Positions 9,601 to 19,472 of a DNA stretch of 64,000 bases are shown in pieces. The notes beneath the pieces were generated by a model, which was not told the DNA's origin, made no database searches, and saw only the letters and a list, made by a program, of their open reading frames with translations. Within the stretch, counting starts at the first letter, position 1; every line of letters starts with the position of its first letter. The position numbers and the translations under genes were made by a program. The stretch lies in assembly GCA_947169155.1 (NCBI GenBank), contig CAMVON010000002.1, positions 62,001 to 126,000 of the forward strand, given 5' to 3'. The DNA comes from an uncultured Clostridiaceae bacterium. Its GTDB lineage: Bacteria; Bacillota; Clostridia; TANB77; CAG-465.

Positions 9601-10761
9601 AAAACTGCAAATGTATTATTTGTAAAAGTTTCTAAATCTACAGATGATGGTTTAATATTACATGGTGGAGTTTTCCAAAACTCAGATAAGTTAGATATTA
9701 AAGCAAAAGCTGTTATAGAAGAAATAAAAATGTTAAGTGGCAATCAAACACAAGATTATAAACAAGCTTTATTAAACTATTATAAAGATAATAAAATAAC
9801 TGTAGTTGGTGGCGCTGAATATGAAATATGGTTAGATGAAGCAGGAAAAGAAAAACTATACTTAAATGATAAGAATAATTCTGATGCTAATATACCAGCT
9901 AAGTTTATTACAGATGAAACTGGTGTTGCCGTTATCGATGGTATACCAAAAGGTGAATACTACTTAGTAGAAACAAAAGCTCCAAAAGGATACAAATTAT
10001 CAGATGAAAAAGTTAAATTCTTCGTTACAGAAGATGATGTAAATACTACATTATACTACTCTGTATATGATGAAACAGTTATACCTGATAGTCCTAAATT
10101 CATTCACAAAGTAGATCAATTAAATGGAGAGCCAGTTCCAAATTGTAAATTTGAAATTAAAGATAGTGAAGGAAATAGATTACTATATTCTATTACAGAT
10201 GAAAACGGTGACGCAGATATTCCTTTAGATATAATTGAAAACGGTAAAGAATATACATACACAGAGATTGAAGCTCCAGGTGTATATTACAAAGATGGTC
10301 AATTATATGAATTAAATACAGAGCCACATAAGTTTACTGCTCAAATAGATGAAAATGGTGATTGGGTTGCACAAACAATAGTTGTAGAAAACTACAGACC
10401 AGTAACAAATGTTAAATTTGTAAAAACAGATGAAGAAGGAAATCTAGTTCCAAAATGTAAATTCGAGCTTAAGAGTGAAGAAGGTATATACAATAAAACT
10501 GGTGTAACAGATGAAAATGGTATATATGTATTTGAAAATGTACCACAAGGTTGGTATACATATACTGAACTTGAAGCTCCAGAAGAATACAATGTAGACA
10601 CAACTCCACATAGAGTATATGTAACAGGAGATGAAATGGTTGTAGACTTTGTAAATACAGGAGATATTCCAGTAGTAGCACTTGCAATACTAGGTGTTGT
10701 TTGTGTTGCAGGTATTGCATACGTGGTAATTAGAAAAGTTAAAGCTAACAAAAAAGCTTAA
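6676..10761 (+). CDS. Large surface protein: signal peptide, thioester (TQXA/TED) domain, multiple Cna-B/SpaA-like domains, C-terminal TM anchor
   Basis: AYCIGWG Cys and ATQILCW Gln motifs typical of TED; repeated 'GAxFxIYD..TxxxGE' and 'GxYYLxExxAPxGY' Cna-B signatures; C-term NTGD-TM-RKVKANKKA. Confidence 0.9.
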   Translation: MKKKVILGIIIAMILTIIASPVANAFTIDGYTGSHMYGIDFRMRNGWNNGSYGQTYNWGGGIPSISSNPYPFDYTESPRIGTNFVMALSNGSYSNYSNIVAYTGAYCIGWGVPFGEYSSSDVSGSTRMSEYPLETFKRTRNGDKLDAEGIRAVKYALTYGYTYPTTSAQQVRNLGSVYSFEDGVHAYGAAICGPNQPKIMATQILCWISVNKYVDKDDKVAILKDYFFERSWNGNGEINRYNVEGIFDEYRGKVVRAMKMPSFSHDSREGAINEKIELKWSTANQRFEYTVTDTNNMYSADKVAILFENIGDLNVDDHHDGTYTIWTTNVVGSKESPFVFNVTKRIDQAKGLIVVAKANNSNSQPVALPTNDPIVETSYLAVYTQAIKIKAQKILKPIDDAYGDAYVKDCEYTVYRDSNCTDAVETVVVGEDGNSNKTQYLPYQHYWAKETKTNESTIINDTVYEINPDDFVVDEDGDLVVTFEAENEIIPTGLDIVKFYNQPGSDENPAAGAKFVLYLKSNPAERYEQTIGADGRASFSNIPWGTYILHEDENSENYLEIEDIEFVLHESEEEKQHTLAIEADDEFEVYLKVVKIDKTTNKKIVLPGAKFQIYDIDRHEWVSQKAGVTGEEIMTFETNEDGEFTTPRMLRAGHYAIYEIEAPAGYYLAPEYRKPEDESQYGQGGIQLNLTKNVEVEMVSGTDAYAKVLDVIEDDTRVNLKIYKTGEQLVNSRTETDSYMTTKKVDVDKVIPIYEQRPLEGVTFKVYANGDIETPDHQNVYVNDGELVATITTDSTGYAVAKNLHKGSYKIVEDSAPDGFINKDEDAQTGELTNKVMYADCTEHDQTINATDHLEQLTNDRQKLTYEFKKIFDEFKYKNGLEERRAVFGVYVRENITGYDGNIVLYKDNLVELLDVLGDCTVETKADLPEGKYYIKELYASYPYSIKTDEVDFELKYDGNQETVKVYGRDIINTPKTANVLFVKVSKSTDDGLILHGGVFQNSDKLDIKAKAVIEEIKMLSGNQTQDYKQALLNYYKDNKITVVGGAEYEIWLDEAGKEKLYLNDKNNSDANIPAKFITDETGVAVIDGIPKGEYYLVETKAPKGYKLSDEKVKFFVTEDDVNTTLYYSVYDETVIPDSPKFIHKVDQLNGEPVPNCKFEIKDSEGNRLLYSITDENGDADIPLDIIENGKEYTYTEIEAPGVYYKDGQLYELNTEPHKFTAQIDENGDWVAQTIVVENYRPVTNVKFVKTDEEGNLVPKCKFELKSEEGIYNKTGVTDENGIYVFENVPQGWYTYTELEAPEEYNVDTTPHRVYVTGDEMVVDFVNTGDIPVVALAILGVVCVAGIAYVVIRKVKANKKA

Positions 10762-10770
10762 ATAATAATT

Positions 10771-10800
10771 AGATAGAGGAGAAATCCTCTATCTTTTTTT
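10771..10800 (+). terminator. Intrinsic terminator
   Basis: GATAGAGGA gaaa TCCTCTATC then TTTTTTT. Confidence 0.85.
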
Positions 10801-10861
10801 AACAAAAGTTATATTAAAGAATAGTATATATTAGTAGTGAAAACTACTATAGGGGGATTAA

Positions 10862-11023
10862 ATGAATAATTGGAATAATTGGAACTATAATGGAAATTGT
10901 GGATGTCACAAGGAAGAAGAAAAAGACTACTATTTCAAATGCGAAAAAGTAGAAAAAGAAAGACCTTGTAACTATCAACAAAATCCATATTTCAGACCAA
11001 ATAAAAATTGTTGTTGCAATTAA
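10862..11023 (+). CDS. 53-aa Cys/Asn-rich small protein (not in ORF track)
   Basis: ATG...TAA reads MNNWNNWNYNGNCGCHKEEEKDYYFKCEKVEKERPCNYQQNPYFRPNKNCCCN, with RBS-like aggggg upstream. Confidence 0.7.
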   Translation: MNNWNNWNYNGNCGCHKEEEKDYYFKCEKVEKERPCNYQQNPYFRPNKNCCCN

Positions 11024-11121
11024 AAATAAGAGCTAGCAGAAATGCTAGCTTTAATTTATGTAACATTTGCATTAAAGTATTCTATTTCAAAAAGAAAATT
11101 TGCTAAAAATAAATAGACCTC

Positions 11122-11157
11122 AATAGGAGTAGCTAAAAACTACTCCTATTTATTTTT
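11122..11157 (+). terminator. Strong intrinsic terminator
   Basis: AATAGGAGTAG/CTACTCCTATT 11-bp stem then TATTTTT. Confidence 0.8.
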
Positions 11158-11176
11158 ACATATTTTTTATTTACAC

Positions 11177-11205
11177 TTTACATTAAAATTTACATGTGCT
11201 ATAAT
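11177..11205 (+). promoter_or_regulatory. Promoter of T-box leader
   Basis: TTTACA-17-TATAAT. Confidence 0.6.
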
Positions 11206-11254
11206 AGAAAACGTAATCAAAAGATTACATAGAAAATAAAAAGATTAAATAATA

Positions 11255-11524
11255 ATTAGCAAAAACTATGACGAGGAAGAGTAATAGTAAATGAAATACC
11301 AAGCGAGTTGGGGATAGTGTGAGCCCTTCTAAATTAGTTTATTATGAAAATCACCTCTGAGTTGCAAGTCTGAAACAATAGTAAGATGCGCCGTATTCCT
11401 TACGTAACAAAGGGCACATATGTTGGTATGTTGTATATTAAGGTGGTTATTATTTTGTATTAATTATATTGTAAGTAATATAATCGTACATTCCTTATAT
11501 ACAGGTATGTGCGATTATTTTTTT
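11255..11524 (+). promoter_or_regulatory. T-box leader of ileS (tRNA-Ile, specifier AUC)
   Basis: gacgaggaagagtaat start, specifier-loop context gaaaATCacctctgag, cgccgtattccttacgt region, GGTGGT antiterminator element, terminator AAUCGUACAUUCCU...AGGUAUGUGCGAUU-U(n) at 11482-11524. Confidence 0.88.
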
Positions 11525-11543
11525 AGTCTAGGAAGGAGTATAA

Positions 11544-14500
11544 ATGATGTATAAGAAAGTTGAATTAAAAGAAAATGGCTTTGTTGGAATGGAACAAGAA
11601 GTTGCCAAAAACTGGGCAGAAAAAGACATTGTAAAGAAAAACTTTGACCTAAACCAAGGAAAAAGATACTTTACTTTTTATGATGGACCTCCAACAGCAA
11701 ATGGTATGCCTCATGCTGGACATATCTTAACAAGGGTTATGAAAGATATCATCCCAAGATATAAAGTAATGCAGGGTTACAGAGTAATTAGAAAAGCTGG
11801 TTGGGATACACATGGACTTCCAGTAGAACTAGAAATTGAGAAAAAACTAGGAATTTCAGGAAAAGAACAAATTGAAGAATATGGAGTAGAAAAATTCGTT
11901 AAAGAATGTAAAGAATCTGTTTTTAAATATGTATCTATTTGGGAACAAATGACAAATAAAGTTGGTTTCTGGGTAGATATGAAAAATCCATACATAACTT
12001 ATGATAACAAATATATTGAATCAGTATGGTGGGCTTTAAAAGAACTTTGGAATAAAGGATTATTATTTGAAGGGCACAAAGTTATGCCATATTGTCCAAG
12101 ATGTGGTACAGCTCTATCTTCACATGAAGTTGCACAAGGATATAAAGATGTTAAAGATTTAACTTGTGTTGCTAAATTTAAAGTAGAAGGAGAAGATAAA
12201 TACATTTTAGCATGGACAACAACTCCATGGACTCTACCTTCAAACTTAGCACTTTGCGTAAACAAAGCATATACTTATGCAGATTTTAAAGTAAATGTTG
12301 GAACTGAAGAAGAGCCAAAATATGAAACTTATGTACTTGCTAAAGATTTAGCTGAAACTGTTCTTAAAGATATGGATTATGAACTATTAAAAGAATATAA
12401 AGGTGCAGATCTACTTGGAACAAAATATGAACCTTTAATGCCTTTTGCAGACTTTGTTGAAGGTAAAAAACATGTAGTAATACATGGAGACTATGTAACT
12501 CTAACAGATGGTACTGGTATAGTTCATATTGCACCTGCTTATGGTGAAGATGATAGTTTAGTATGTAAACAAAATGATATAGCATTTGTAAACTTAGTAG
12601 ATAAAAATGGTAAGTTTATGGATGAAGTAGAACCATGGAAAGGTAGATTTGTAAGAGACACTAACGAAGATATCTGTGAATGGTTAAAAGAGAGAAATAA
12701 ATTATTCTCTAAACAAAAAATGGAACACTCATATCCACATTGCTGGAGATGTGATACTCCATTACTATACTATCCAAAAGAATCTTGGTTTGTTGGAATG
12801 AGCAGATTAAGAAATGAATTAGTAGCAAACAATGACAAGGTAAACTGGTATCCAGAAACTATCAAAAAAGGTAGATTTGGAAACTTCCTTGAAAACGTTA
12901 TAGACTGGGGTATCTCAAGAGACAGATATTGGGGAACTCCACTTCCAATTTGGACTTGTGAATGTGGTCATCAAGAATGCATTGGATCTATTGCAGAATT
13001 AAAAGAAAAAGCTATAGATTGTCCAGAAGAAATTGAACTACATAAACCATATATAGATGATGTTCATCTAAAATGTCCAGAATGTGGAAAACCAATGACA
13101 AGAGCAAAAGAAGTTATCGACTGTTGGTTCGATTCTGGTTCAATGCCTTTTGCACAATGGCATTATCCATTTGAAAACAAAGAAATGTTTGAGAACAACT
13201 TCCCAGCTCAATACATTTCTGAAGCAATTGACCAAACAAGAGGATGGTTCTATACACTAACAGCTCTAGGTACAGCATTATTTAATAAAACACCTTTTGA
13301 AAACTGTATAGTTCTTGGACACGTTCTAGATGGTAAAGGACAAAAGATGTCTAAATCTAAGAAAAATGGTGTAGACCCACTTGTATTATTAGATACAGTT
13401 GGAGCAGATGCAACTAGATGGTATTTCTATACTGGAAGTATGCCATGGTTATCTTCAAGACTATCTATAGAAAATGTACAAGAATCTCAAAGAGGATTCC
13501 TATCTACACTATGGAATGTATATTCATTCTATGTATTATACGCAGAAATAGATAAATTCAATCCAACAGAATACAAAGATTTTAAATCTACAAATGTAAT
13601 GGATAGATGGATTATTTCAAAACTAAATACACTTGTAAAAGAAGTAGCTCAAAAACTAGATAGTTATGATATCACTGGAGCAGGTGTTGCAATTGAAGAA
13701 TTCACAGATGAATTATCTAACTGGTATGTAAGAAGAAATAGAGAAAGATACTGGGCAAAAGATCTTACAGATGATAAAATTGGAGCTTACACAACACTTT
13801 ATAGAGTACTTGTAACTCTAGCAAAAGTTGCTGCACCATTTGTACCATTTATTACAGATGAAATATATACTAACCTAGTATGTAATCTAGATAGAACAGC
13901 TCCTGAGTCAGTTCATCTATGTACATGGCCAGAAGTAGTAGAGTCTGAAATAGATGCAGACCTAGAAAAAGAAATGGGCTTAGCATACAAGATAGTACAA
14001 CTTGGAAGAAGTGCAAGAAATGCAGAAAACATTAAAAATAGACAACCTCTATCTGAAATGTTAATATCTGTAGATACACTTCCAGATTACTATGGAAACA
14101 TTGTAAAAGACGAATTAAATGTTAAACAAGTTGTTCTTGGAGCAGAAATGTCAGACTACGTAAACTTTGAAATTAAACCAAATCTTCCAGTACTTGGAAA
14201 AGAATATGGTAAATTAATTCCAAAGATTAGAGAAGCAATAAACTCTATGAACCAAATGGATCTTGCAAATAAAGTAAAAAACGGTGGCTATGAATCTATA
14301 CTTGTAGATGACACTGAAATAACTTTAAATGCAGATAACCTACTTGTTACAATGCAAGGAAGAGAAGGATTTGCATTTGCAGGTGAAGGAGAAATAGGTG
14401 TAGTTCTAGATACTAAACTTACAGCTGAACTAAAAGAAGAAGGAGACGTAAGAGAAGTTCTATCTAAAGTTCAAAACCTAAGAAAAGATAAAGGATTTGA

Positions 14501-14699
14501 AGTTATGGATAAGATTATTTTATACGTTAACGGAAATGAAGTTGTAGAAAATTTAGTTAAAAAGTATGAAGAACAAATTAAAGAAGAAACTCTTGCAAAA
14601 GAAGTAAGATATAACATAACAAGAGATACTTATACAGAAGTATCAATTAATGGTAAAAATGTAAATATCGATGCCGAAGTAGTAAGAGAATTAATCTAA
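11544..14699 (+). CDS. ileS: Isoleucine--tRNA ligase, type 2 (eukaryote-like IleRS2)
   Basis: [50 protein letters not shown]; 1051 aa. Confidence 0.95.
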   Translation: MMYKKVELKENGFVGMEQEVAKNWAEKDIVKKNFDLNQGKRYFTFYDGPPTANGMPHAGHILTRVMKDIIPRYKVMQGYRVIRKAGWDTHGLPVELEIEKKLGISGKEQIEEYGVEKFVKECKESVFKYVSIWEQMTNKVGFWVDMKNPYITYDNKYIESVWWALKELWNKGLLFEGHKVMPYCPRCGTALSSHEVAQGYKDVKDLTCVAKFKVEGEDKYILAWTTTPWTLPSNLALCVNKAYTYADFKVNVGTEEEPKYETYVLAKDLAETVLKDMDYELLKEYKGADLLGTKYEPLMPFADFVEGKKHVVIHGDYVTLTDGTGIVHIAPAYGEDDSLVCKQNDIAFVNLVDKNGKFMDEVEPWKGRFVRDTNEDICEWLKERNKLFSKQKMEHSYPHCWRCDTPLLYYPKESWFVGMSRLRNELVANNDKVNWYPETIKKGRFGNFLENVIDWGISRDRYWGTPLPIWTCECGHQECIGSIAELKEKAIDCPEEIELHKPYIDDVHLKCPECGKPMTRAKEVIDCWFDSGSMPFAQWHYPFENKEMFENNFPAQYISEAIDQTRGWFYTLTALGTALFNKTPFENCIVLGHVLDGKGQKMSKSKKNGVDPLVLLDTVGADATRWYFYTGSMPWLSSRLSIENVQESQRGFLSTLWNVYSFYVLYAEIDKFNPTEYKDFKSTNVMDRWIISKLNTLVKEVAQKLDSYDITGAGVAIEEFTDELSNWYVRRNRERYWAKDLTDDKIGAYTTLYRVLVTLAKVAAPFVPFITDEIYTNLVCNLDRTAPESVHLCTWPEVVESEIDADLEKEMGLAYKIVQLGRSARNAENIKNRQPLSEMLISVDTLPDYYGNIVKDELNVKQVVLGAEMSDYVNFEIKPNLPVLGKEYGKLIPKIREAINSMNQMDLANKVKNGGYESILVDDTEITLNADNLLVTMQGREGFAFAGEGEIGVVLDTKLTAELKEEGDVREVLSKVQNLRKDKGFEVMDKIILYVNGNEVVENLVKKYEEQIKEETLAKEVRYNITRDTYTEVSINGKNVNIDAEVVRELI

Positions 14700-14713
14700 T
14701 AACATAAAATATT

Positions 14714-14745
14714 AAAAGTATAGTCGTTTGACTATACTTTTTTTT
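14714..14745 (+). terminator. Intrinsic terminator after ileS
   Basis: AAAAGTATAGTC gttt GACTATACTTTT. Confidence 0.85.
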
Positions 14746-14787
14746 ACCTTTATGATACAATTAATTATGTATTAAGGAGGATTATAT

Positions 14788-15033
14788 ATGGATAAGAAAA
14801 GTAAAATATGGTTGGTAGTATGCATAGTTATTATAGTTTTAGCAATTGGGATTACAGTAGCTGTTGCATTAATAAATCGCAACCCTAAAATAAATTTAAA
14901 TAACGAAGAAGCAACAGAATTAGTTCAAACTGCACCAGATAGCACAGATAATAATACAACAAAAACAACACCATCAGAAGATGAAGAAGTTGGAGATATG
15001 TCTGCAGATGAATTAAAAGAATTGTTAAAATAA
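14788..15033 (+). CDS. Small single-TM protein with acidic tail
   Basis: N-terminal TM, aaggagg RBS. Confidence 0.7.
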   Translation: MDKKSKIWLVVCIVIIVLAIGITVAVALINRNPKINLNNEEATELVQTAPDSTDNNTTKTTPSEDEEVGDMSADELKELLK

Positions 15034-15049
15034 CAAAAGGAGGTAAAAT

Positions 15050-15757
15050 ATGAAAAGATTTATATCATCATTTGTATTAATTCTTGTAATAATAGGTTTA
15101 ATTATAGGACTTGTATATACTGGAAAAACTATAATAAATAAAAATGCAGAAATTGCAAGACTAAATCAAGAAGTATCAAATTTACAAGGTCAAGTTTCAA
15201 CACTAAATGATACAATAGAAAAATTACAAGATAAAACAAATACAGATAGTACTCCTGTAATTGAACCTAAAGAGGAAGAAAAAGAAAAAACTAAAGCTAT
15301 TTTTGATAGCTCTAAAATAACTAACTTAGAAGAACAAATGACTGTAACGCAAGATATAACAGATTCTATGGATGTAATAAGTATTAATGTAGATGTACAA
15401 TCTAATGCATTAAATGTTAATATCAATAAAGAACTAGCAAAACTTGTATATGGTTATACAGGAGATGGACAAACACATACAGTTGCAGGTTTCTCACAAA
15501 AAATACTAGATGCAAAAATTGCGATGGTAGGTACTACATCTAAAGACTTAAAAGTAATATTACTTATGGAAGATGGAAGCATTAAATATTTAGAAATTGC
15601 AAGTATATTAGACGGAAGCTATACTGTTCAAACTATAGCTGAAGAAAAAGATTATATAAGCATTGCTAAAGTAATTATTAAAACACAAGATAATACTAGA
15701 TATGGAATTGTTGGTATTAAAGAAGATGGCACAAATAAAATAATAAAATTTAACTAA
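15050..15757 (+). CDS. Membrane-anchored coiled-coil protein of unknown function
   Basis: N-terminal TM + LNQEVSNLQGQVSTLNDTIEKLQ coiled coil; aaggagg RBS. Confidence 0.75.
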   Translation: MKRFISSFVLILVIIGLIIGLVYTGKTIINKNAEIARLNQEVSNLQGQVSTLNDTIEKLQDKTNTDSTPVIEPKEEEKEKTKAIFDSSKITNLEEQMTVTQDITDSMDVISINVDVQSNALNVNINKELAKLVYGYTGDGQTHTVAGFSQKILDAKIAMVGTTSKDLKVILLMEDGSIKYLEIASILDGSYTVQTIAEEKDYISIAKVIIKTQDNTRYGIVGIKEDGTNKIIKFN

Positions 15758-15782
15758 TAAAAATAACTTAAAAGAGAATAAG

Positions 15783-15812
15783 AGAGTTAACGAAAGTTAA
15801 CTTTCTTTTTTT
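15783..15812 (+). terminator. Intrinsic terminator
   Basis: AGTTAAC gaaa GTTAACT then TTTTTTT. Confidence 0.75.
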
Positions 15813-15842
15813 ATGCACATAAACTACATAAGGAGGATTAAT

Positions 15843-16961
15843 ATGGAAAAATTAATATATGTAGACAATAGTGCAACAACAAAAATTAATTCTCAAGTTT
15901 TAGTAAAAATGATGCCATACTTAACAGATTATTATGCAAATGCATCTACAACATATAATCTAGGTAAAAAGTCTAAAGAGGCAATAGAAGAATCAAGAAG
16001 AATAATAGCTCATATTTTAAAAGTTAATGCAAAAGAAATATATTTTACAACTTCTGGTACACAAGCAGATAATTTGGCAATTTTGGGCTTTTCAAGAGCA
16101 AATAAAAACAAAGGCAAACATATCATAACAAGTAGCATTGAACATAAAGCAATACTAAATAGTTGTAAACAATTAGAAAAAGAAGGGTTTGAAGTAACAT
16201 ATCTTCCGGTTGACAGCTGTGGTAAGATAGATGCAGACACTTTAAAAAAAGAAATAAGGAAAGATACAATTTTAATATCCATCATGTATGTAAATAATGA
16301 GATAGGGACTATACAAGATATATCTAAAATATCAAAGATAGCAAAGGAAAATAATATAGTATTTCATACAGATGCAGTTCAAGCAGCTCCACATATTCCA
16401 CTTTCTGTAGATAATGTGGATATGTTAAGTATATCTGGACATAAATTTGGAGCACCTAAAGGAGTTGGAGTACTTTTTGTAAAGGAAGGAACAATTATAG
16501 ATAATATTTCATTTGGTGGAGGACAAGAAAATGGACTATTACCAGGTACAGAAAATGTAGCAAATATAGTAGGAATTGGTCATGCTTATAGTTTAATAAA
16601 TAAAGATATTATTAAAATACAAATTAAAGAAAAAGCACTATATGATCACTTATTATCTAGACTTAAACAAATCAAAGAATTTAGATTAAATGGGAGTGAG
16701 AATGATAGTATAAATTCTATAATTAATTTTAGCATAGATAATGTAGATATGACTAAGCTTAAGCTATATTTAGAAATGAATGGAATATATCTTTCAGCAG
16801 GAAGTGCATGTAATTCTGGTAGTTCAGATAAATCTCATGTACTAAAGGCAATAGGTAGTAAAAATAATGGACTAAGAATAAGTATTAATTATTTAAATAC
16901 TATGTATGAAATGGATTATATCTTTGAAAAAATAAAAAATTGTGTTAAATTATTTCAATAA
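15843..16961 (+). CDS. Cysteine desulfurase (NifS/IscS class); ORF track start 15813 likely too early
   Basis: YVDNSATT, SGHKFGAPKGVGVLFV PLP-lysine, SAGSACNSG; aggagg at ~15831. Confidence 0.9.
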   Translation: MEKLIYVDNSATTKINSQVLVKMMPYLTDYYANASTTYNLGKKSKEAIEESRRIIAHILKVNAKEIYFTTSGTQADNLAILGFSRANKNKGKHIITSSIEHKAILNSCKQLEKEGFEVTYLPVDSCGKIDADTLKKEIRKDTILISIMYVNNEIGTIQDISKISKIAKENNIVFHTDAVQAAPHIPLSVDNVDMLSISGHKFGAPKGVGVLFVKEGTIIDNISFGGGQENGLLPGTENVANIVGIGHAYSLINKDIIKIQIKEKALYDHLLSRLKQIKEFRLNGSENDSINSIINFSIDNVDMTKLKLYLEMNGIYLSAGSACNSGSSDKSHVLKAIGSKNNGLRISINYLNTMYEMDYIFEKIKNCVKLFQ

Positions 16962-17285
16962 TTATTAAATTTTAAAAAATTTAATAAAAATGTAACATAA
17001 ATTTTTGACACTTTATCCCACTAAAAAATAAAAGCAAAAATTATAGAAAAAATTTTTTTATATTAATAAATAATTAAGATGGAAATGGCTTAATTACTAG
17101 ATTCTAAGGATTTTTTAAAAATTGTTTTTAAAACAAATAAAAAACAAATATTAAAATCTTAATTAGAAGAAAGACTAATTAAGTAAACTATTAAGCTAAT
17201 AAATTATACTTCTTTTGCTATTTTTTTCTTGAAATTAAAAAAAATTCTATTGATTTTTCCTTTTTTATAATATAAAATAAGAGTG

Positions 17286-17312
17286 AAGTGGTAAACAGTG
17301 GTAAACTGTGGA
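17286..17312 (+). promoter_or_regulatory. MraZ-box-like direct repeats
   Basis: AGTGGtaaac AGTGGtaaac TGTGG at 10-bp period, directly before mraZ. Confidence 0.65.
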
Positions 17313-17327
17313 GAGAAGGTGAATCAA

Positions 17328-17759
17328 ATGTTACTTGGTGAGTACAGACACAATGTAGATGTAAAAGGTAGAGTAAGTGTTCCATCAAAGTTTAGAGATG
17401 ACTTAGGTCAAAGCTTTGTAGTAACAAAAGGATTAGATAACTGTCTTTTTATGTACTCAAAAACTGAGTGGGAAACATTTGAGGAAAAGCTAAAACAACT
17501 ACCTTTAACTAATGCAGATGCTAGAACATTTATTAGATTCTTTTTTGCTGGAGCTACAGAAGTTGAAGTAGATAAACAAGGAAGAATTAATATACCACAA
17601 GTGTTAAGAGATTACGCTGGAATCAAAAAAGATGTTGTTATTGCAGGTGTTGCAACAAGAGCAGAAATATGGGACAGCGAGGCTTGGGATAAATATACTT
17701 CAAGTGAAGCTCTTAATGTATCAAATATTGCATCTCAAATGTCTAATTTAGGCATTTAA
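17328..17759 (+). CDS. mraZ: Transcriptional regulator MraZ (start 17328 preferred over 17298)
   Basis: MLLGEYRHNVDVKGRVSVPSKFRD; DKQGRINIP. Confidence 0.95.
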   Translation: MLLGEYRHNVDVKGRVSVPSKFRDDLGQSFVVTKGLDNCLFMYSKTEWETFEEKLKQLPLTNADARTFIRFFFAGATEVEVDKQGRINIPQVLRDYAGIKKDVVIAGVATRAEIWDSEAWDKYTSSEALNVSNIASQMSNLGI

Positions 17760-17967
17760 GATATATGAAGACTAAGGATAAAATTAAAACAATGAACAAA
17801 AGATAAAATCTCAGCTTATTTTAACTGAGACAAAAAACAATAAACCAATGATAAAAATAAAAAGAATAAACTAAAGATTAAATTTAATTAAATTATACAA
17901 AAGATAAGCAATTTAATAAACAAAAGATTTTTTAAATTATTTAAACACAGATTTAGACGAGGTAAAA

Positions 17968-18906
17968 ATGGAATTTAAACACAAATCAGTATTATTAGAT
18001 GAATGTATCGAAAATCTCAAAATACGAAAAGATTGTGTATATGTAGACGGCACTTTAGGAGGTGGCGGTCATTCTTATCACATTCTTAAAGCATTGAACG
18101 GAACAGGAATGCTTATTGGTATAGATAGAGATACAGATGCACTTAAAGCTGCATCAGAGAAGTTAAAAGAATTTTCAAACTTCAAAACAGTCCATGATAA
18201 TCATGCAAATATTAAAAACATTCTAGAGAGATTAGAATTATCTGGAGTAGATGGAATACTACTAGATTTAGGCGTTTCATCTTATCAATTAGATGAAGCC
18301 GATCGTGGCTTCAGTTATATGCATGACGCAAAATTAGACATGAGGATGAATAGAGAAGATGAGCTATCTGCTTATGAGGTGGTAAATAACTATTCAGAAG
18401 AAAAACTTTTTAGAATATTTGTAGATTATGGAGAAGAGAAGTTTTCTAGAAGTATTGCAAGAAAAATCTGTCAAAAAAGAGTAGAAAGACCAATTGAAAC
18501 TACTTTTGAATTAGTAGATATTATTAAATCTGCAATGCCATCTAAAGCATTAAATGAAAAACAACATCCTGCTAAACGTGTTTTTCAAGCTATAAGAATC
18601 GAAGTAAATCAAGAACTTGAAAAACTTAAACAAGCAGTTGAAGATAGTATTTTATCTTTAAATGATGGAGGAAGATTATGTATTATTACATTCCACTCAT
18701 TAGAAGATAAAATTGTTAAGCATGCCTATGAGGAAATGGAAGGAAGATGTACATGTCCTCCGGATTTCCCTGTATGTGTATGCGGATATAAATCATACGG
18801 AAAAATAATTAATAAAAAACCTATAACATCAAGTGATGAGGAATTGGAAGAAAACCCAAGAGCTAGAAGTGCGAAACTTCGTGTTTTTGAAAGAATTGTA
18901 AAATAA
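17968..18906 (+). CDS. rsmH: 16S rRNA (cytosine1402-N4)-methyltransferase
   Basis: KSVLLDECIENL, VDGTLGGGGHS, FHSLEDKIVK. Confidence 0.97.
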   Translation: MEFKHKSVLLDECIENLKIRKDCVYVDGTLGGGGHSYHILKALNGTGMLIGIDRDTDALKAASEKLKEFSNFKTVHDNHANIKNILERLELSGVDGILLDLGVSSYQLDEADRGFSYMHDAKLDMRMNREDELSAYEVVNNYSEEKLFRIFVDYGEEKFSRSIARKICQKRVERPIETTFELVDIIKSAMPSKALNEKQHPAKRVFQAIRIEVNQELEKLKQAVEDSILSLNDGGRLCIITFHSLEDKIVKHAYEEMEGRCTCPPDFPVCVCGYKSYGKIINKKPITSSDEELEENPRARSAKLRVFERIVK

Positions 18907-18974
18907 TAATAATTGTAGTTTTTGACGTAGTAAAAATAGTAGTAATATAGCCATATAAGGAGGTGAAAGTGTAG

Positions 18975-19472
18975 ATGCCAGCCAGAAAAGTTAGTAATTC
19001 ATATTATGACGGTTCTGCTGCAAGAAAAATATTACCACAAGAAGAAAAAAAGACTCAAAGAAAAAGAAAAGTAAATTCTGCAGCAAAAAGAAAAAATGCT
19101 CTTAAAAGACAGCAAGAGCAAAAAAGAAAAAATGCTCAAATGGTTGCATTTATACTTAGCGGATTTATTATGGCCATAACTATAACTATTAGATTCAGCT
19201 TAATTAATGAAAAGAATCTGCAAGTTCAAAAATTAGTTGGTGACTTACAAACTATATCAAGTCAAGTAGCAACTAGTCAAATTGAAGTAGATCAAAACAC
19301 AGATTTAAATACTATCGAAGCTTATGCAAAACAACAATTAGGAATGCAAAAAGCAGATAGCAGCCAAACTGTATATATAGATACATCTGAATCAATAAAC
19401 AAAGTACAAGTAAATCAAGAAACTACTTTTTGGGATAAAATAATTAGTTATATTAAAGGAATATTTTTATAA
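18975..19472 (+). CDS. ftsL: FtsL/DivIC-like septum protein
   Basis: Basic N-term, single TM, short coiled coil, position between rsmH and pbp. Confidence 0.75.
   Translation: MPARKVSNSYYDGSAARKILPQEEKKTQRKRKVNSAAKRKNALKRQQEQKRKNAQMVAFILSGFIMAITITIRFSLINEKNLQVQKLVGDLQTISSQVATSQIEVDQNTDLNTIEAYAKQQLGMQKADSSQTVYIDTSESINKVQVNQETTFWDKIISYIKGIFL

Noticed and set aside
10392-10751. 119-aa and 83-aa minus-strand ORFs within the surface-protein gene
   Set aside because: Antisense shadows of a strong CDS with biased codon usage.
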